Shown: positions 46,551-60,228, counted from the first letter of the stretch. The stretch is 64,000 nt of DNA from Zanthoxylum bungeanum (GCA_019454045.1 SKCR01021097.1:1-64000); one strand, 5' to 3'. The notes: generated by a model not told the origin, from the sequence alone. Made by a program: numbers and translations.

Positions 46551-48783
46551 TGTAGGACACAGAAATCGGCGACGCTGTTCTAGGCTAGCGGCCTAGTCGG
46601 GAGTACGGAATAGCTCACGGAGGAACCAAACTGGAGAACAAAATGGAGTCACCACCCACTGTGAACCAAAACAAAGATTTAAGGCCGCACTCACCCATCG
46701 CAAGGGAAGACCTCAAACCGTTGGGTTCAGAATGGTCCCTTACTTATGCCACTTGTAATGAAAAGATTTGTGTAATAATTTAACCAAGTCTATGCAACAA
46801 TATATTCAATAATAACCTATGTCTCATAAAAGCAAATCCTATATTTAAGTTTGTATGCTTTAAAAGTAAGTCATTATAACAACAAGCACGCAAGTACATA
46901 AACGTATCAAATCAATAAACACGAAAATATAAATAAATAACAACTTAAACATAAATGCAAATTAAATTCCTAATGTGAAAACAAATAACTTAATCATGCA
47001 TAAAGAAATAACGTATTAACGACCTAATCATGCTTAAGAAATAAATAACATACTAGACTAAATCATGCTCGAACACAAGGTTGGATGAAACGAAACATGT
47101 GTGTCTCTCAAGTAGTACGTGGCATTGTATCCCGAGTGCAAACCGTAATACCGTCCATTCAGACGGCTACGGAATTTACATCCGGATTTCCATCCGATAT
47201 ACCGCAAGAGAGAACACATATTCCGTTCATCCGGAAATAACATCATGCACCAATCCACAATACTCATACGAAATAAAGTAATAAAATAAATAAAAGATAA
47301 AAGAGAATAAATAAAGGGGGTGCCCTCAGGTCTAACCTTTTTAGTTGTCTATCGGAAGTGCGGTACGCGGTTGTCGGAAGGGTCGATACTCCGTAACTCC
47401 TCCGGTTCACTGATTCAACGTTTTCCTTCGCTATTTAACTATTTAGGCTGTTGTTTTTACTCCGTTTTACGGTGAATCTGGTCGCGGTATTGGCTTACTG
47501 GTTTGCGGTAAAGTAGGACTGTTTTGGCTTACGGTTTGTGGGTTTTATGGGGTATTTTTTGTACAGTTTTGCCTGGGCTGTTTTGGGCAGTTTTTTTAGG
47601 TGCATTTTTTGGCAGTTTTAGGGGTCAAGGCAGTGCAGTTTTCGGTGTTCAGGCAACGCAGTTTCGGTGGTATTGGGACAGTGCAGTTTTGGTAATTAGG
47701 CAGTGCAATTTCGATGGTATGGGGACAGTTTTGGTGGGCAGTTTTTGGGCAGTGCATGAGGGCTTTCACGATAATTGGCTGGGCAGTTTATGTGTGTGGG
47801 TAATGACGTGGCAGTGTGTGGTCAATAGGGGGCATGTGTTGATGCTTGAAGGCTAGGTGGTTTGCGTTAAGGGGGCATTGGCTGTTGCGTTGAGGGCTTG
47901 CTGTGGTGTGAGGGTGCTGAGTGATGAAGGGTTGTGTGTGTGTGCAGTTTATGTGTGTGAGTGGTCTGTTACGTGTGTGTAATTTGTGTGCATGAGTTGT
48001 CTATATATGTGTGTGCAGTTTGTGAATGCGTGAAGGTGATTGGCTTACGTGTTGAAGTCTAATGCGTGAAGAAGGGCTGTTGAAGGCAGTGAATGGGCTT
48101 GTGTGTGAGGGTTTTATGCGTGCAGTGAGGCTTGTGTGTGAGGGAGATTTGCGTGAATGAGCTAGGGTTCCGAAAGGTGGGGTGAAGGCTTTTTTTTTAT
48201 AGGTAAATGAGGGGTAATCCTTGTGCGAATAGGGAAAGGATTTGTGTATTAATGGGGATATCTTTTAATTAGGAAAGTCTTTTAATTTGATTTGATTTCT
48301 TCTCTTTTGATTATGGATGTGATTTGATTTTATTTGATTTGATCTTTTTTAATTAGGGAATGTGATTTAATTTAGTTAGGAAAGCTTTTGTTGGGATTTG
48401 ATTTGTATCTTTTAATTAGGGAATGGGATTTGTCTTGATTTTAGCATATGTTTAATATGTGATTTTGTTTAATTTGGAAAGTGATGGGCGTGAATGGACT
48501 CCTTGAGCGTGGGCTTGGCTTGTTTTAGTGGGCTTGGTGTGTGGTTTGGTGGTGTGTGGGCTTGGTGTGTATCTTGCGGGGGTTTGGGCTAAGGATGTGT
48601 TTTTTAAAACAGAGGTCCAACAAGCGAACCCGAAGCTAAACCAGCGAATTAAATCCAACAAAAATGTCAATTCTAACTCTTCCATTCCGACGTCCGTTTC
48701 TCGCGACTTCCACAATTTAAAGAGGTAGTGTCTCTATGAGAGACTCATCATCGGGACTTATATGTAAAAATATAGTGCCTACA
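46551..48783 (-). repeat. Left LTR (3' LTR) of the gag-only element
   Basis: 2233 bp, strongly similar to 53639-55902 throughout, including the CAGTTTTGG-rich segment near 47600-47750 and the GATTTGATTT-rich segment near 48280-48450. Short open frames in it recur in the other LTR and are not genes. Confidence 0.9.
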
Positions 48784-49020
48784 GTCGCCCCTACTTTGAT
48801 GAGACTTGTGCAGTGTGTTACAATGACAATCCTATAAAAGTTTATGTAATGCATTTTTACTTACCTAGCTCGGCAGCTGTCACTTGACTTGCCCGTTGAT
48901 TCAAACTGAATGATTTGGTGGTGAGGTGCCGCCACCTCGAGGTTCATCCCTGCAAGATGCTGCGATCTCTAGGAATCACTACCGACTGAACTGATGAGAT
49001 TTGGTCCATTTTCGAACTGT

Positions 49021-49430
49021 GCTCTATTTTGGAGCGCCATTTTCAACATATGTTATGTATGCTCCATTTTGGAGTGCCATTTTCGGCATCTGTTGTGTGT
49101 GCTCCATTTTGGAGCGCCATTTTCGGCATCTGTTGTGTGTGCTCCATTTTGGAGCGCCATTTTGGCATCTGTTGTGTGTGCTCCATTTTGGAGCGCCATT
49201 TTCGGCATCTGTTGTGTGTGCTCCATTTTGGAGTGCCATTTTCGGCATCTGTTATGTGTGCTCCATTTTGGAGCGCCATTTTCGGCATCTGCTGTGTGTG
49301 CTCCATTTTGGAGCGCCATTTTCGACATCTGTAGTGATAATTGTCTATTTTCGAACTGTGCTCCATTTTGGAGTGCCATTTTCGGCGTCTGATGTGGTAG
49401 TGGTCTATTTCTGAACTGTGCTGTGTGAGA
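49021..49430 (+). repeat. 40-bp tandem array in the gag-only element
   Basis: Nine or so copies of a unit containing GCTCCATTTTGGAGCGCCAT then TTTCGGCATCTGTTGTGTGT, with 40- or 39-bp spacing and longer spacing in the last units. TCCATTTTGGA within the unit is a near palindrome. Overlapping open frames on both strands are products of the repetition. Confidence 0.93.
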
Positions 49431-49839
49431 ATATGGCTCATTTTTGAACCGTTACTTGATGAGAGGTGGCTCATTTTTGAACTGTTACTTGATGAGATGG
49501 TCTTTTCCGCTACAAATCTGCGAATACAAAACAAAAATTGCATATATGTGATATGTAAGCATGTATATATTTCCTATTCCGATGGGTTAGGCCTTCCTTG
49601 TGCTCCTTGGTGCCATTTGCCTGCAAAAGTCTTGGTCACCCCTTGGGCCTGCTCGTAGTTCCTTTCTGTCGATTCTCTTGGTGATTGCTCAGTTTCCTTT
49701 TGTCTCATGGCTCAAGTTCTCGGTACATCCATTATTTACTGGATTGTAGACTGGTCGCCCCAGTCTTTGCTTAGATTTATGTTCTTCGCTTCTTGCACTT
49801 GGTCAAAGTAGATCATGTGACGTGACGTTCCAAAACTGT

Positions 49840-50470
49840 TGATGATGTGGGCCTCGACCCGGGGACTGATCCCAAAACCGATGATGATACTGATATAGCA
49901 GCTGGCGTGCTAAACCCCATACCCGAGGCGTCACAGTTGCATCTCCATACCCAGAGTGTCGCAGTAGTGTCTCCATACCCGGAGTGTCATATCCGGCATG
50001 CTAAACCCCATACCCGAGGTGTCACGGTTGCGTCTCTATACCCTGAGTGTCACAATAGTGTCTCCATACCCGGAGTGTCATACCCGGCATGCTAAACCCC
50101 ATACCCGAGGTGTCGCTGTAGTGTCTCCATACTTGGAGTGTCATACTCGACATACTGATACTGATACTGATGTGGGCCTTACCCCCGGGACTTATCCCCA
50201 AAACTGATAAGTATACTGATGTGGGCCTCGCCCCCGGGACTCATCCCCAAAACTGATATTGATGCTTATGTGTGCCTCGCCCCCAGGACTCATCCCCAAA
50301 AATGATACTGATGCTGATGTGATATAGGCCTTGACCCTGGGACATATCCCCAAAACTGATATTGATGTCGATGTGCCTCCATACCCGGAGTGCCATACTC
50401 GGTAAAACTGATACTGAAGTGGGCCTCGCCCCCAAACTGATACTGATACTGATGTGGTGGTTCATTTCAA
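49840..50470 (+). repeat. Compound tandem array in the gag-only element
   Basis: The first part repeats CCATACCCGGAGTGTCATAC and CTAAACCCCATACCCGAGG-type units. The second part (about 50150-50460) repeats ACTGATGTGGGCCTCGCCCC then GGGACTCATCCCCAAAACTG in units of roughly 55 bp. Arrays like these lie downstream of the coding region in several plant gypsy lineages. Confidence 0.88.
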
Positions 50471-51363
50471 CATACTGTACTGCCTCTCACGAGATAATCC
50501 TGATAGCTAAACATATTTTCATCCTCAACGGATGCTTCGCGTCGAGACCAGAGAACCTTCAAAGTACTTAATACACTCAAATCTGATTGTCTGAATGAGT
50601 GATCTGAACTAGACTCCTAGTGTGTGCGCGCTAAGGCTCTTTCGCAGCTTAATCCTTAAGTAAGCCAACTCGATGATTTTGTCTTGAAGAATTTGGATTA
50701 ATGGGTCAAACCAACCTAGATGTCTTGATCATACTATGTGATTACTTCCTCGTACTTAACATGATATGGTTTTCTTCTTTTTTCTTTGTCTCTCTTTTCT
50801 TTCTTTTCATTTTGAACTTTTCTTTTTCTTTTTCTTTTTCTTTCTTTCTTTCTCTTTTTCCGACACACCTACCCTTTAAGGTAGCATTTCTCCTCATGAT
50901 GGTCCTAATACTCGTCCATGGGTAGCTTCATGCTTATCGGTTATAGGTGGTCTATTTTTCTTTTTCTTTTCAGAAACTTTTTCTTTGTTTCCAACCATAT
51001 CATATATCGTAGCATAAGTAAACCATGATGGACATCTAGGCAGACGGTCATTCACTGATCCGTCATCTCTTCAACTAATTATCTTGTTGACCACTCAGGC
51101 TTCTACTACTAAGATCCCGTAATCAAGTGCTCGTGAGTCTAGCCGAGATCAACTATTCAGAATACCGGACGAGAGCGCGTCTCGCACTTATCATTTCTAA
51201 AGTTTCACCCTACAGCAAACAATGTCATCACCGGACTTATGTTTTAACTATTGAGGAAGAACTCGAATAAGTAGGCAAACTCAATGTCTTTATTATTAAA
51301 AATACAGGATTAATAAACTAGGAAAATATCTTCATCATTTACATCATTGCCTTCTACCTTGGC
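50471..51363. other. Interior of the gag-only element, no coding region
   Basis: A pyrimidine-rich stretch (TTTTTCTTTTTC repeats near 50815-50855) and unremarkable sequence between the tandem arrays and the 3' end of gag. Confidence 0.4.
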
Positions 51364-52796
51364 CTAATGTTCTTCACTGCTGCTCTCCCTTATTCCTATG
51401 CGAGAAGTTTGGTGGCTGAGATTTTGGAGGACAAAGGTCTCGGGTAGGCCGGAGTTGATCATGTAGGTAGGCGGTGGGACAGAGTGATAGTTCGGTAGGA
51501 GGTTCCAGTGTGTGTTGGGTTGTTCTTTCTCAGGATTGGGTATTTTGTGGGCGTCAATGAGGTTTTGGATCTCATGCCTAAGGCGAGTGCAGTTGTCGGT
51601 TTCGTGGCCTCTCCTCTGATGGAAGTGGAAATATAGGCTTATGTCAAGGTTGTGTGGTATATGGTCTGGAAGTGGCTTAGGCTCTAAGGGTTCTAGGAGT
51701 CCTTGCGTCTTCAGATTCTCAAGCACCTTAGACAAAGGCTTACCCAGGTTAGAGAAACGCCGGTTCCTGATGGCAACAACCTCGGTAATAGCGGGCTTAG
51801 TCTCAGATTGCCCCCAAAAGTCCTCTTATTCAGGCCATAAAACTTATTGTTCTCAACTTCTTCCTCCTCAATGTCCATAACGGTTTCCCTTAGCTGTCGG
51901 AAGTCACTAATCATGGAGGTCATCCTCCTCAGTTTGCCATAAATAGAGGGCTTAGTACCATTGATGATCAACTTGATCTGGTCTTTTTCCGAGGGCCGAG
52001 TCTGTATTTTCAGAAGCTGACTTCTCCAGTGATCCACATGATCCTTGAAGCTCTCCTCTGGCTTCTGTTTGATGTTCTCCAAGTCGCGAAGCGACAAGTC
52101 AATCTCCAAATCCGTGACATACTGTTTTAGAAAGGTGTCTGTGAGTTCCCTCCAATCTTCCTTAACCTTCATTTCAAGGCTATGGTACCACATTACGGGT
52201 GCCTCTTCAAGCGACATCCCACACATCTTCTGAACCTGACGCTGCGACAGACCCACTGAACTCATCACTGAAACATATTACCGGAGATGGACCCTCGGAT
52301 CCCCGTTCCCGTTAAATTTGGCTATGTCAGACATCTTGAACTGAGCTGGCAATTGTTCCTCAAACGTCATTGCCTTGTAGTCCAGTAAATCATCATGCTT
52401 ACCCTTCATCTTACGGGTAACTGACTCCACTTGATCTCGGAGTTTCTACAACTCAGCCTGAGACCCGTCTACTTTCTCTGCGGCATACTCAGCCATATCA
52501 CCATCGAAGACAGGGATATCCTCACTCAGTCTGTTCGGAGGGTCATCACGCCTCCCATTCTCAGAGCTCCCCCCAGCACGGGGCACAACCATATTAGCCA
52601 TAGCAGTAGTCAAAGCTTGCAATTTCTCGGTAACCTTAGTGAGACTATTTTCCAGCTGATCCATATGGGATACCTCGTTCTCTGATTCACTCATATTCGC
52701 TATCGGCCTCTTGACGAGTCTTCCCTCTTTCCTAACCCAACGAATATCTATGATGGCTTTTAAGACGCAAAGGGTTAACATGATGCGTGTATGCAT
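51364..52796 (-). pseudogene. Gypsy-type gag, decayed
   Basis: Read on the minus strand from 52796: an N-terminal part with a coiled-coil-like stretch (DQLENSLTKVTEKLQALTT), then MSDIAKFNGNGDPRVHL and the retrotrans_gag core (LEEAPVMWYHSLE, then DWRELTDTFLKQYVTDLE, KPEESFKDHVDHW). Near the C-terminus the nucleic-acid-binding motif reads FHFHQRRGHETDNC, with Phe where a Cys is usual. Stops interrupt it near 52446 and 52285, and the frame shifts near 51720. It is the only protein-coding remnant in the element. Confidence 0.85.
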
Positions 52797-53638
52797 GAGA
52801 TGCGTGCGATGTAAGTCAGCCCATTATCATTTTGAAGCATCCAATCATACTATTGCGAGGTGCAAACTTGTCCCAGTTGAAAAGGCCCAACAGGTTTACA
52901 CTTTTGTGATAACATGGCTAAATAACTTCAAATGATACGAGGCCTAAATATAAAGTGGCTCATCGACATTTTAGAAGCTTTTGGCCCAATTATCATAAAG
53001 CACAGACTCATCCCAGTTTAAATGGCCCAACAAGCCCATACCTCATGACAAAAGGTCCAACTAAATCCAAATGACAATGGTCCTAAACGCAAATATAAAG
53101 GAATAGTTTCTATTGGTCCTACAACTACAGTTCATACGCGGGTTTATAAAAGTATAAACAAATGCTCTCATCGACGAAGGGGTTGCCCACAGTTAGGTCT
53201 CCCCACTCAAGGGTCCGAGCGACCAAGTGAGCTTACCTTTTTTATACACTAAGGTACGTGCCAACGAGTTATGGTGCGTGACTGACTGTCAAATGGATTT
53301 CCCGTGGTAGATTCCCTAGAGGGAAGGTGGAGCGAACTCTCTAAAATACCCAAGCCTCTTAGGCTCTTATCGCTTGGTGACAGGAATAAACAACGAGTCC
53401 TCCATATTAGTCCATCACAGTAGCTACGAGTACATGATTTTCTAGGTGCATTCACAGCTTTTCCTTATAGAAAGGTAATGTATGAAGGAATACACCAAAC
53501 CATTACCTAGCCTTAAAAAGTGCCTTTGATTAAACCCCCTTTAACCCACGGTAGACATGGTTAATTAAAGCACAAATCACAATCACTACTAGATATTATT
53601 TCGGGGCCGATTCTCTATCCCCAATGGAGTCACCAGAC
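52797..53638 (-). other. Leader of the gag-only element
   Basis: Between the 5' LTR and gag (minus orientation). The first ~20 bases next to the LTR look like a primer-binding site (TGGTGACTCCATTGGGGA on the minus strand). No coding region. Confidence 0.5.
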
Positions 53639-55902
53639 TGTAGGACATAGAAATCGGCGACGCTGTTCTAGGCTTGCGGCCTAGTCAGAAGTACGGAATA
53701 GCTCATGGAGGAACCAAACTGAAGAACAAAATGGAGTCGCCACCCAGTGTGAACCGAGACAAAGATTTAAGGCCGCATTCACCCCTCGCAAGGGAAGATC
53801 TCAAACCGTTGGGTTCAGAATGGTCCCTTACTTATGTCACTTGTAATGAAAAGATTTGTGCAATAATTTAACCAAGTCTACGCAACATATATATTCAAGA
53901 ATAACTTATGTCTAGTTCGCATTCATAAAAGCAAATCCTATATTTAAGTTTGTATGTTTTAAAAATGAGTCATCATAACGACAAGCACGTTAGTACATAA
54001 CGCATCAAATCAATAAACACGACAATATAAATAAATAAAAACTTAAACATAAACGCAAATTAAATTCCTAATGTGAAAATAAATAACTAAATCATGTATA
54101 AAGAAATAACGTACTAACGACCTAATCATGCTTAAGAAATAAATAACATACTAGACTAAATCATGCTCGAACACAAGGTTGGATGAAACGAAACATGTGT
54201 GTCTCTCAAGTAGTACATGACATTGTATCCCGAGTGCAAATCGCAATACCGTTCATTCGGATTCGGCTATGGAATTTACGTCCGGGTATCCATCCGATAT
54301 ACAGCAAGAGAGAACACATATTCCGTTCATCCGGAATTCACATCATGCACCAATCCACAATACTCATACGAAATAAAGTAATAAAATAAATAAAAGATAA
54401 AAGATAAAAGAGAATAAATAAAGGGGTGTCCTCAGGTCTAACCTCTTTAGTTGTCTATCGGAAGTGCGGTACGCGGCTGTCAGAAGGGTCGATGCTTTGC
54501 AACACCTCTGGTTCACTGATTCAACGTTTTCCTTCGCTGTTTCACTGTTTGGGCTACTATTTTTACTCCATTTACGGTGTTTCTGGTCGCGGTATTGGCT
54601 TACTGGTTTGCGGTAAAGTATGACTGTTTTGGCTTACGGTTTGCGGGTTTTATGGGGCAGTTTTTGGTGCAGTTTTATAGGTTTTACTGGGCTGTTTTGG
54701 GTAGTTTTTTTAGGTGCAATTTTGGCCAGTTTTAGGGGTCAAGGTAGTGCAGTTTTTGGTGTTCAGACAGTGCAGTTTTGGTGGTATGGTGACAATGCAG
54801 TTTTGGTAATTAGGTAGTGCAGTTTCGGTGGTATGGGGACAGTTTTGGTGGGTAGTTTTTGGGCAGTGCAGAAGGGCTTTCACGATAATTGGCTGGGCAG
54901 TTTTGTGAGTGGGTAATGGCGTGGCAGTGTGTGGTCAATATGGGGCATGTGTTGATGCGTGAAGGCTAGGTGGTTTGCGTTAAGAGGGCAGTGGCTGTTG
55001 CGTTGAGGGCTTGCTGTGGCGTGAGGGTGATGAGTGATGAAGGGTTGTGTGTGTGTGTGTGTGCAGTTTATGTGTGTGAGTGGTCTTTTACGTGTATGCA
55101 ATTTATGTGCGTGAGTTGTCTATGTATGCGTGTGCAGTTTGTGAGTGCGTGAAGGTGAGTGGCTTACTTGTTGAAGGCTAATGCGTGAAGAAGGGCTGTT
55201 GAAGGCAGTGAAGGGCTTGTGTGTGAGGGTTTTGTGTGTGCAGTGAGGCTTGTGTGTGAGGGAGATTTGCGTGAATGACCTAGGGTTCCGAAAGGTGGGG
55301 TGAAGGCTTTTTTTTTTTAAGCAAATGAGAGGTAATCCTTGTGCGAATAGGGAAAAGATTTGTGTATTAATGGGAATATCTTTTAATTAGGAAAGTCTTT
55401 TAATTTGATTTGATTTCTTCTATTTTGATTATGGATATGATTTGATTTTATTTGATTTGATCTTTTTTAATTAGGGAATGTGATTTAATTGAATTAGGAA
55501 AGCTTTTGATGTGATTTGATTTGTATCTTTTAATTAGGGAAGAGGATTTGTCTTGATTTTAGCATATGTTTAATACGTGATTTTGTTTAATTTGGAAGGT
55601 GATGGGTGTGAATGGACTCCTTGGGCGTGGGCTTGGCTTGTTTTAGTGGGCTTGGTGTGTGGTTTGGTGGTGTGTGGGCTTGGTGTGTGTCTTGCGGGGG
55701 TTTGGGCTAAAGATGTGTTTTTTAAAACAGAGGTCCAACAAGCGAACCCGAAGCTAAACCAGCGAATTAAATCCAACAAAAATGTCAATTCTTGACTCTT
55801 TCCTTCCGACGTCCGTTTCCCGCGACTTTCAAAATTTAAAAAGGTAGTGTCTCCATGAGAGACTCATCATCGGGACTTATATGTAAAAATGCAGTGCCTA
55901 CA
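53639..55902 (-). repeat. Right LTR (5' LTR) of the gag-only element
   Basis: 2264 bp, begins TGTAGGACAT and ends GTGCCTACA. Compared with the left LTR it shows scattered substitutions and small indels (for example a longer GT microsatellite near 55045), so the insertion is not brand new. Confidence 0.9.
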
Positions 55903-56426
55903 ATAGTGTTCAATTATCACAAGCATACACATAGTGTAAAGTTGAAAAATTGATTGTGTGTTGCATACTTGGTTGATAATTAAAAGTGTAACCTCACACA
56001 AGTAATTCCGTCCAAGCTTGGTTGACTTATACTCATATACACACATATAAATCTACACATATCTATTATTTTATTGTGAATTGAAGTGTAATACTAAGTT
56101 TGAATATCTAAGATATTTTATTAAGAAAGTGTTTAAATGATATTCTGTCAAAAAGATGATAAGATCCTAAGTGGACAGAGATTTAAGTGGTTACTCTAGA
56201 CTCACTCGTCCTCTAAGACTCACTCGTCCTATTAGAATATTCCTTTATTCATTTATCATAAGAAACCTTAGTCATAAATTCAAGGACTTGTGTTATTTGG
56301 TACTACTGTCTAATATAAAAACGAGTGCATTCTTAGTATATCACTTAAACAAGATCATACATTTGATTATTGTGCAACTCGTCTTCTGTAGACCTATTGA
56401 TTACTGTTGGCTTTTCCAGTGACATA

Positions 56427-59400
56427 TGGCTAGCGAAAATATCACAGTACCAATCGCTCATAAAGAAAAATCGGAAAGTTTTGGTGGAGAAAACTTTAAT
56501 AATGACAGAGTAAAATGTTGTTCTACCTGACAATACTGCAGTTTGCAAAGTACCTCAAAGATCCTCCGGGTCCTATGCAGGGAGAAATAGAAACAGCTAA
56601 GCAACTGTGAGAAGAGACATGATCGTCAGATCACTACTTGTGCAAGAATTACCTATTGAGAGGACTTGACAATACCATGTACAATGTGTACCAAGGGATG
56701 ACTTCTGCAAAGATTCTCTGGGAATCTCTCGAGAAGAAATACAAAACCGAGGATGTCGGACGGTAAAAATTTATTGTAGGTAGGTTCCTGGATTAAAATA
56801 TTGTATATTCAAGGATGATAATGTCTCAGTTGGGCAAACTACATTTAATCATTCATGAAATATTGGATGAGGGAATGAAACTCTACGAGACGTTTCAAGT
56901 TACCACAATTATTGAAAAGTTACCTCCATTATGGAAGGACTTCAGGAGCTATCGGAAACACAAAAAAGAAACAGATGAGTCTTGAAGACCTTGCAGTTCG
57001 AGGATCGAAGAGGACAACAAGAAGTCTGAGAAGGCCAGCTACAAGACTATGGAGTCTAAGGCCAACACTGTCGAGAGTGGAAATGATAGCAAAAAGAGAA
57101 AGAACAGTGGAGCTGATTCTTCCCAAGCAAATAAGAAGTTCAAGGGGAAGTGCTACATCTATGGAAAAGGCGGTCACATGGCAAATGACTGCAGAAATAA
57201 GAAGTCTTAGGACAATGGCGAGAAAAAGAAAAATGAGGCCCGTGTCACTGAGAGAATGATGGATAGACACTGAGGCTACTCGTCATAGTTGTGCTAATAG
57301 CAAGATGTTTTCCTCATATTAGAAGGTCGACAGTGGTGATCATCTGAAAATGGGAAATTCTTATACCTCTAGAGTGGTTGGACAAGACGCAGTTGGTCTC
57401 AAGATGACATCTGGGAAAAAGCTTACATTGAAGAATATTTTGCATGTTCCTGATATTCGCAAGAATTTAGTTTCGGGTACACTCCTTAGCAAGAATGGGT
57501 TCAAGCTTGTATTTTTTGAATAAATTTTTACTGACCAAGAACGATGTCTATGTAGGAAAATGATACCTCACTAAGGGCCTTTTCAAGTTCAATGTAATGA
57601 TTTTCAATCAATGCAGTGCTAATAATAAAGCTACATCTTCCGCTTATATTATTGAGTCACTAAATATGTGGCATGAGAGGTTAGGACATGTTAATTATGA
57701 TATAATACGTAAATTAATTAACATGGACCTTATACATAAATTTACAATTGATAACCAACATAAATGTGAGGCATGTGTTGAAGCAAAAATGTATAGAGCA
57801 TCATTTCATTTCATAGAACGAAGTTCTTAACCCTTGGAACTTATACACTCCGATATGTGTGATATGAATATTGTGCAAACAAGAAGAGGTAAAAAATACT
57901 TTGTCATGTTTATCGATGATAGCACAAGATTTTGTTATGTGTATTTGCTGAGGAGCAAAGATGAAGCTATTGAGAGCTTTATACACTATAATAATGAAGT
58001 TGAAAATCAACTGGGCAAGAAAATCAAAAAAAGAATAAGAAGTGATAGAGGAGGTGAATATGTGTCACCATTTGGTGAGTATTGTTCCAATCATGAAATT
58101 ATTCACGAAACTACTGCTCCTTATTCGCCTTAACAAAATGGGATTGCTGAGCGTAAAAACCGAATGTTAAAGGACATGATGAACATCATATTGACAAGCT
58201 CTAGTTTACCCTAGAACTTGTAGGGGGAAGCTTTGTTTTCCGCCAACTATGTTCTGAACAAGCTACCTCACAGAAGAATGGATAAGACACTATATGAATT
58301 TTGGAAATGTCACGTATCTTCCTACAAATATCTGAAAGTGTAGGGATATCTCGCCAAAGTAATGGTTCCTAAACCTAAAAAGATTAGAATAGGACTCAAG
58401 ACTGTTGATTGTATATTCATTGGATATGCTCACAACAGTAGTGCGTATCGTTTCTTGGTACATAAGTCCGAAATTCCTGACATCAATCCATATATGATAA
58501 TTGAGTCAAGGAATACGGCATTATTTGAAGAGACATTTCCTTATAAAGAAAGACAAAGAACAGAGTCTCTCAAAAGAACTATTGATACTGTTAAAGGCAG
58601 TGATCAAGTTGGCCAAGATTCAGATCAATATGAAAATATTGAGGAAATTGAACCTAGACGTAGCAAAAGAGCTAGAACGTCTAAGTCATTTGGACCCGAT
58701 TTTTTAACATACTTGTTAGAAAATTAGCCTCAAAGTTATAAAAAAGCAATGTCTTCGACGAATGCACCTTTGTGGAAAGAGGGTATCAATAGTGAGATTG
58801 ATTCCATCCTAAAAAAACCATACATATGAGTTGGTTGATCTTCCTCCAGGTTGTAGGCCACTGAGCTACAAATAGATATTCAAACGGAAGATGAATCTGG
58901 ATGGATCAATAGATAATTACAAGACAAGACTTGTCATAAAAGGTTATAGATAAAAAGAATACTTTGATACATATTCACCAGTGACTCGTATCACGTCAAT
59001 AAGAATGTTGATAGCCATAGCAGTTATATTTGGTCTTGAAATATATCAAATGGATATAAAGACGATATTCCAAAATGGTGAACTGGATGAAGAGATTTAC
59101 ATGGAACAACCAGAAGATTTCAATGTTCTTGGACAAGAATAGAAGGTGTGTAAACTTGTAAAATCCTTATACGGATTAAAACAAGCACCTAAATAATTAA
59201 ATGAAAAGTTTGACAAAGAGATGTTGTCAAATGGGTTCAAAATCAATGAGTGTGATAAGTGTGTATACACTAAATCAACTCAAAAAGGATATGTCATTGT
59301 GTGTCTCTACGTAAACGATATGTCGATAATTAGTAGTAATCATGAGATGATTCAATCTAACAAGAGAGTATTGACCAATAAATTTGATATGAAAGATTTA

Positions 59401-60228
59401 GGAGTAATTGATGTGATCTTATGAATTAAGATTTCCAGAACATCAGAGGGGTATATATTATCTCAGACTCATTATGTTGAGAAGATACTTGAAAAATATA
59501 ATAAATGAGATCTAAATGTGGTTAGAACTCTTGTAGACATAACTCTTCATTTATCAAAGAATACTGGCTCAAGCGTATCACAATTAGAGTATTCAAGAAT
59601 CATCGGAAATTTGATGTATCTCACAAATTGCACACGACCTGATATAACTCAAGCTGTAAACAAGCTTAGTAGATATATGAGCATTCCAGGACATAATCAC
59701 TGGAAATCCATAGTAAGAGTTTTGAGGTATCTGAGAGAAACTTCAAAATATGGTCTGTATTATATGAGATCCCTGCTGTTAGGGATACAGTGATACTAAC
59801 TGGATATCTGATACAATAGATTCCAAATCTACCAGTGGATTTATTTTCACACTTGGTGGTGCAGCCGTGTCATGGAAATCCTCGAGGCAAACATGTATTG
59901 CCTAGTCTACTATGAAATCAGAATTCAAAGCATTAGATAAAATAACAGAAGAAGTGAAATGGCTTCGAAATTTCCTAGAGGATATTCTAAATTAGCCCAA
60001 ATTAGTGCCAGCGATAAGCATACATTAAGAAGTCAATCAGCTATTGAGAGAGCCCAAAATACAATGTATAATGGTAAGTCTCGACACATACGTCACAAAT
60101 ATAATACTATACGACAACTGCTCTCAAGTGGTATAATTTCGATAGATTATGTCAAATCGAAAGAAAACCTAGCGAATCCACTTACTAAAGATTTACCTAC
60201 AGAGCAAGTTGAGAAGTCATCGAGATGA
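56427..60228 (+). pseudogene. Ty1/copia gag-pol, heavily decayed
   Basis: Domains in order, in shifting frames. Gag begins MASENITVPIAHKEKSESFG at 56427. The zinc knuckle at ~57151 reads CYIYGKGGHMANDC, with Tyr for the second Cys. GAG-pre-integrase at ~57660 reads MWHERLGHVNYD. The integrase core at ~57835-58200 includes HSDMCD, FVMFIDDSTRFCYVY and RSDRGGEY. Reverse transcriptase at ~58840-59450 includes YQMDIK and SLYGLKQAPK, and the catalytic box at 59308-59319 reads YVND instead of YVDD. RNase H lies near 59790-60220. At least ten stops interrupt it; several fall where the family has Gln or Trp (58131 in the S-P-Q-Q-N-G block, and the K-V-W and Y-K-W sites), as expected from cytosine deamination. 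Inactive. Confidence 0.92.

Larger units (their letters stand above)
46551..55902 (-). mobile_element. Gag-only LTR retrotransposon, gypsy-like, minus orientation (TR-GAG type)
   Basis: Two long LTRs (46551-48783 and 53639-55902, about 2.2 kb each) begin TGTAGGACA and end GTGCCTACA on the plus strand. The flanks ATAAT and ATAGT differ by one base, a possible 5-bp duplication. Read on the minus strand, the right LTR is followed by TGGTGACTCCATTGGGGA, a primer-binding-site-like stretch, and the left LTR is preceded by AAAGTAGGGGCGAC, a polypurine tract. This sets the orientation. The 4.85-kb interior carries only a decayed gag and two tandem arrays; no protease, RT or integrase was seen. Such gag-only elements are known in plants as TR-GAGs. 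Confidence 0.85.

Noticed and set aside
48452..48728. Open frames repeated near 48.5 kb and 55.6 kb
   Set aside because: They lie in the two LTRs of the gag-only element and are copies of each other; neither resembles a known protein.
49001..49543. Several overlapping open frames on both strands (100-166 codons)
   Set aside because: All are translations of the 40-bp tandem array and of its flank.
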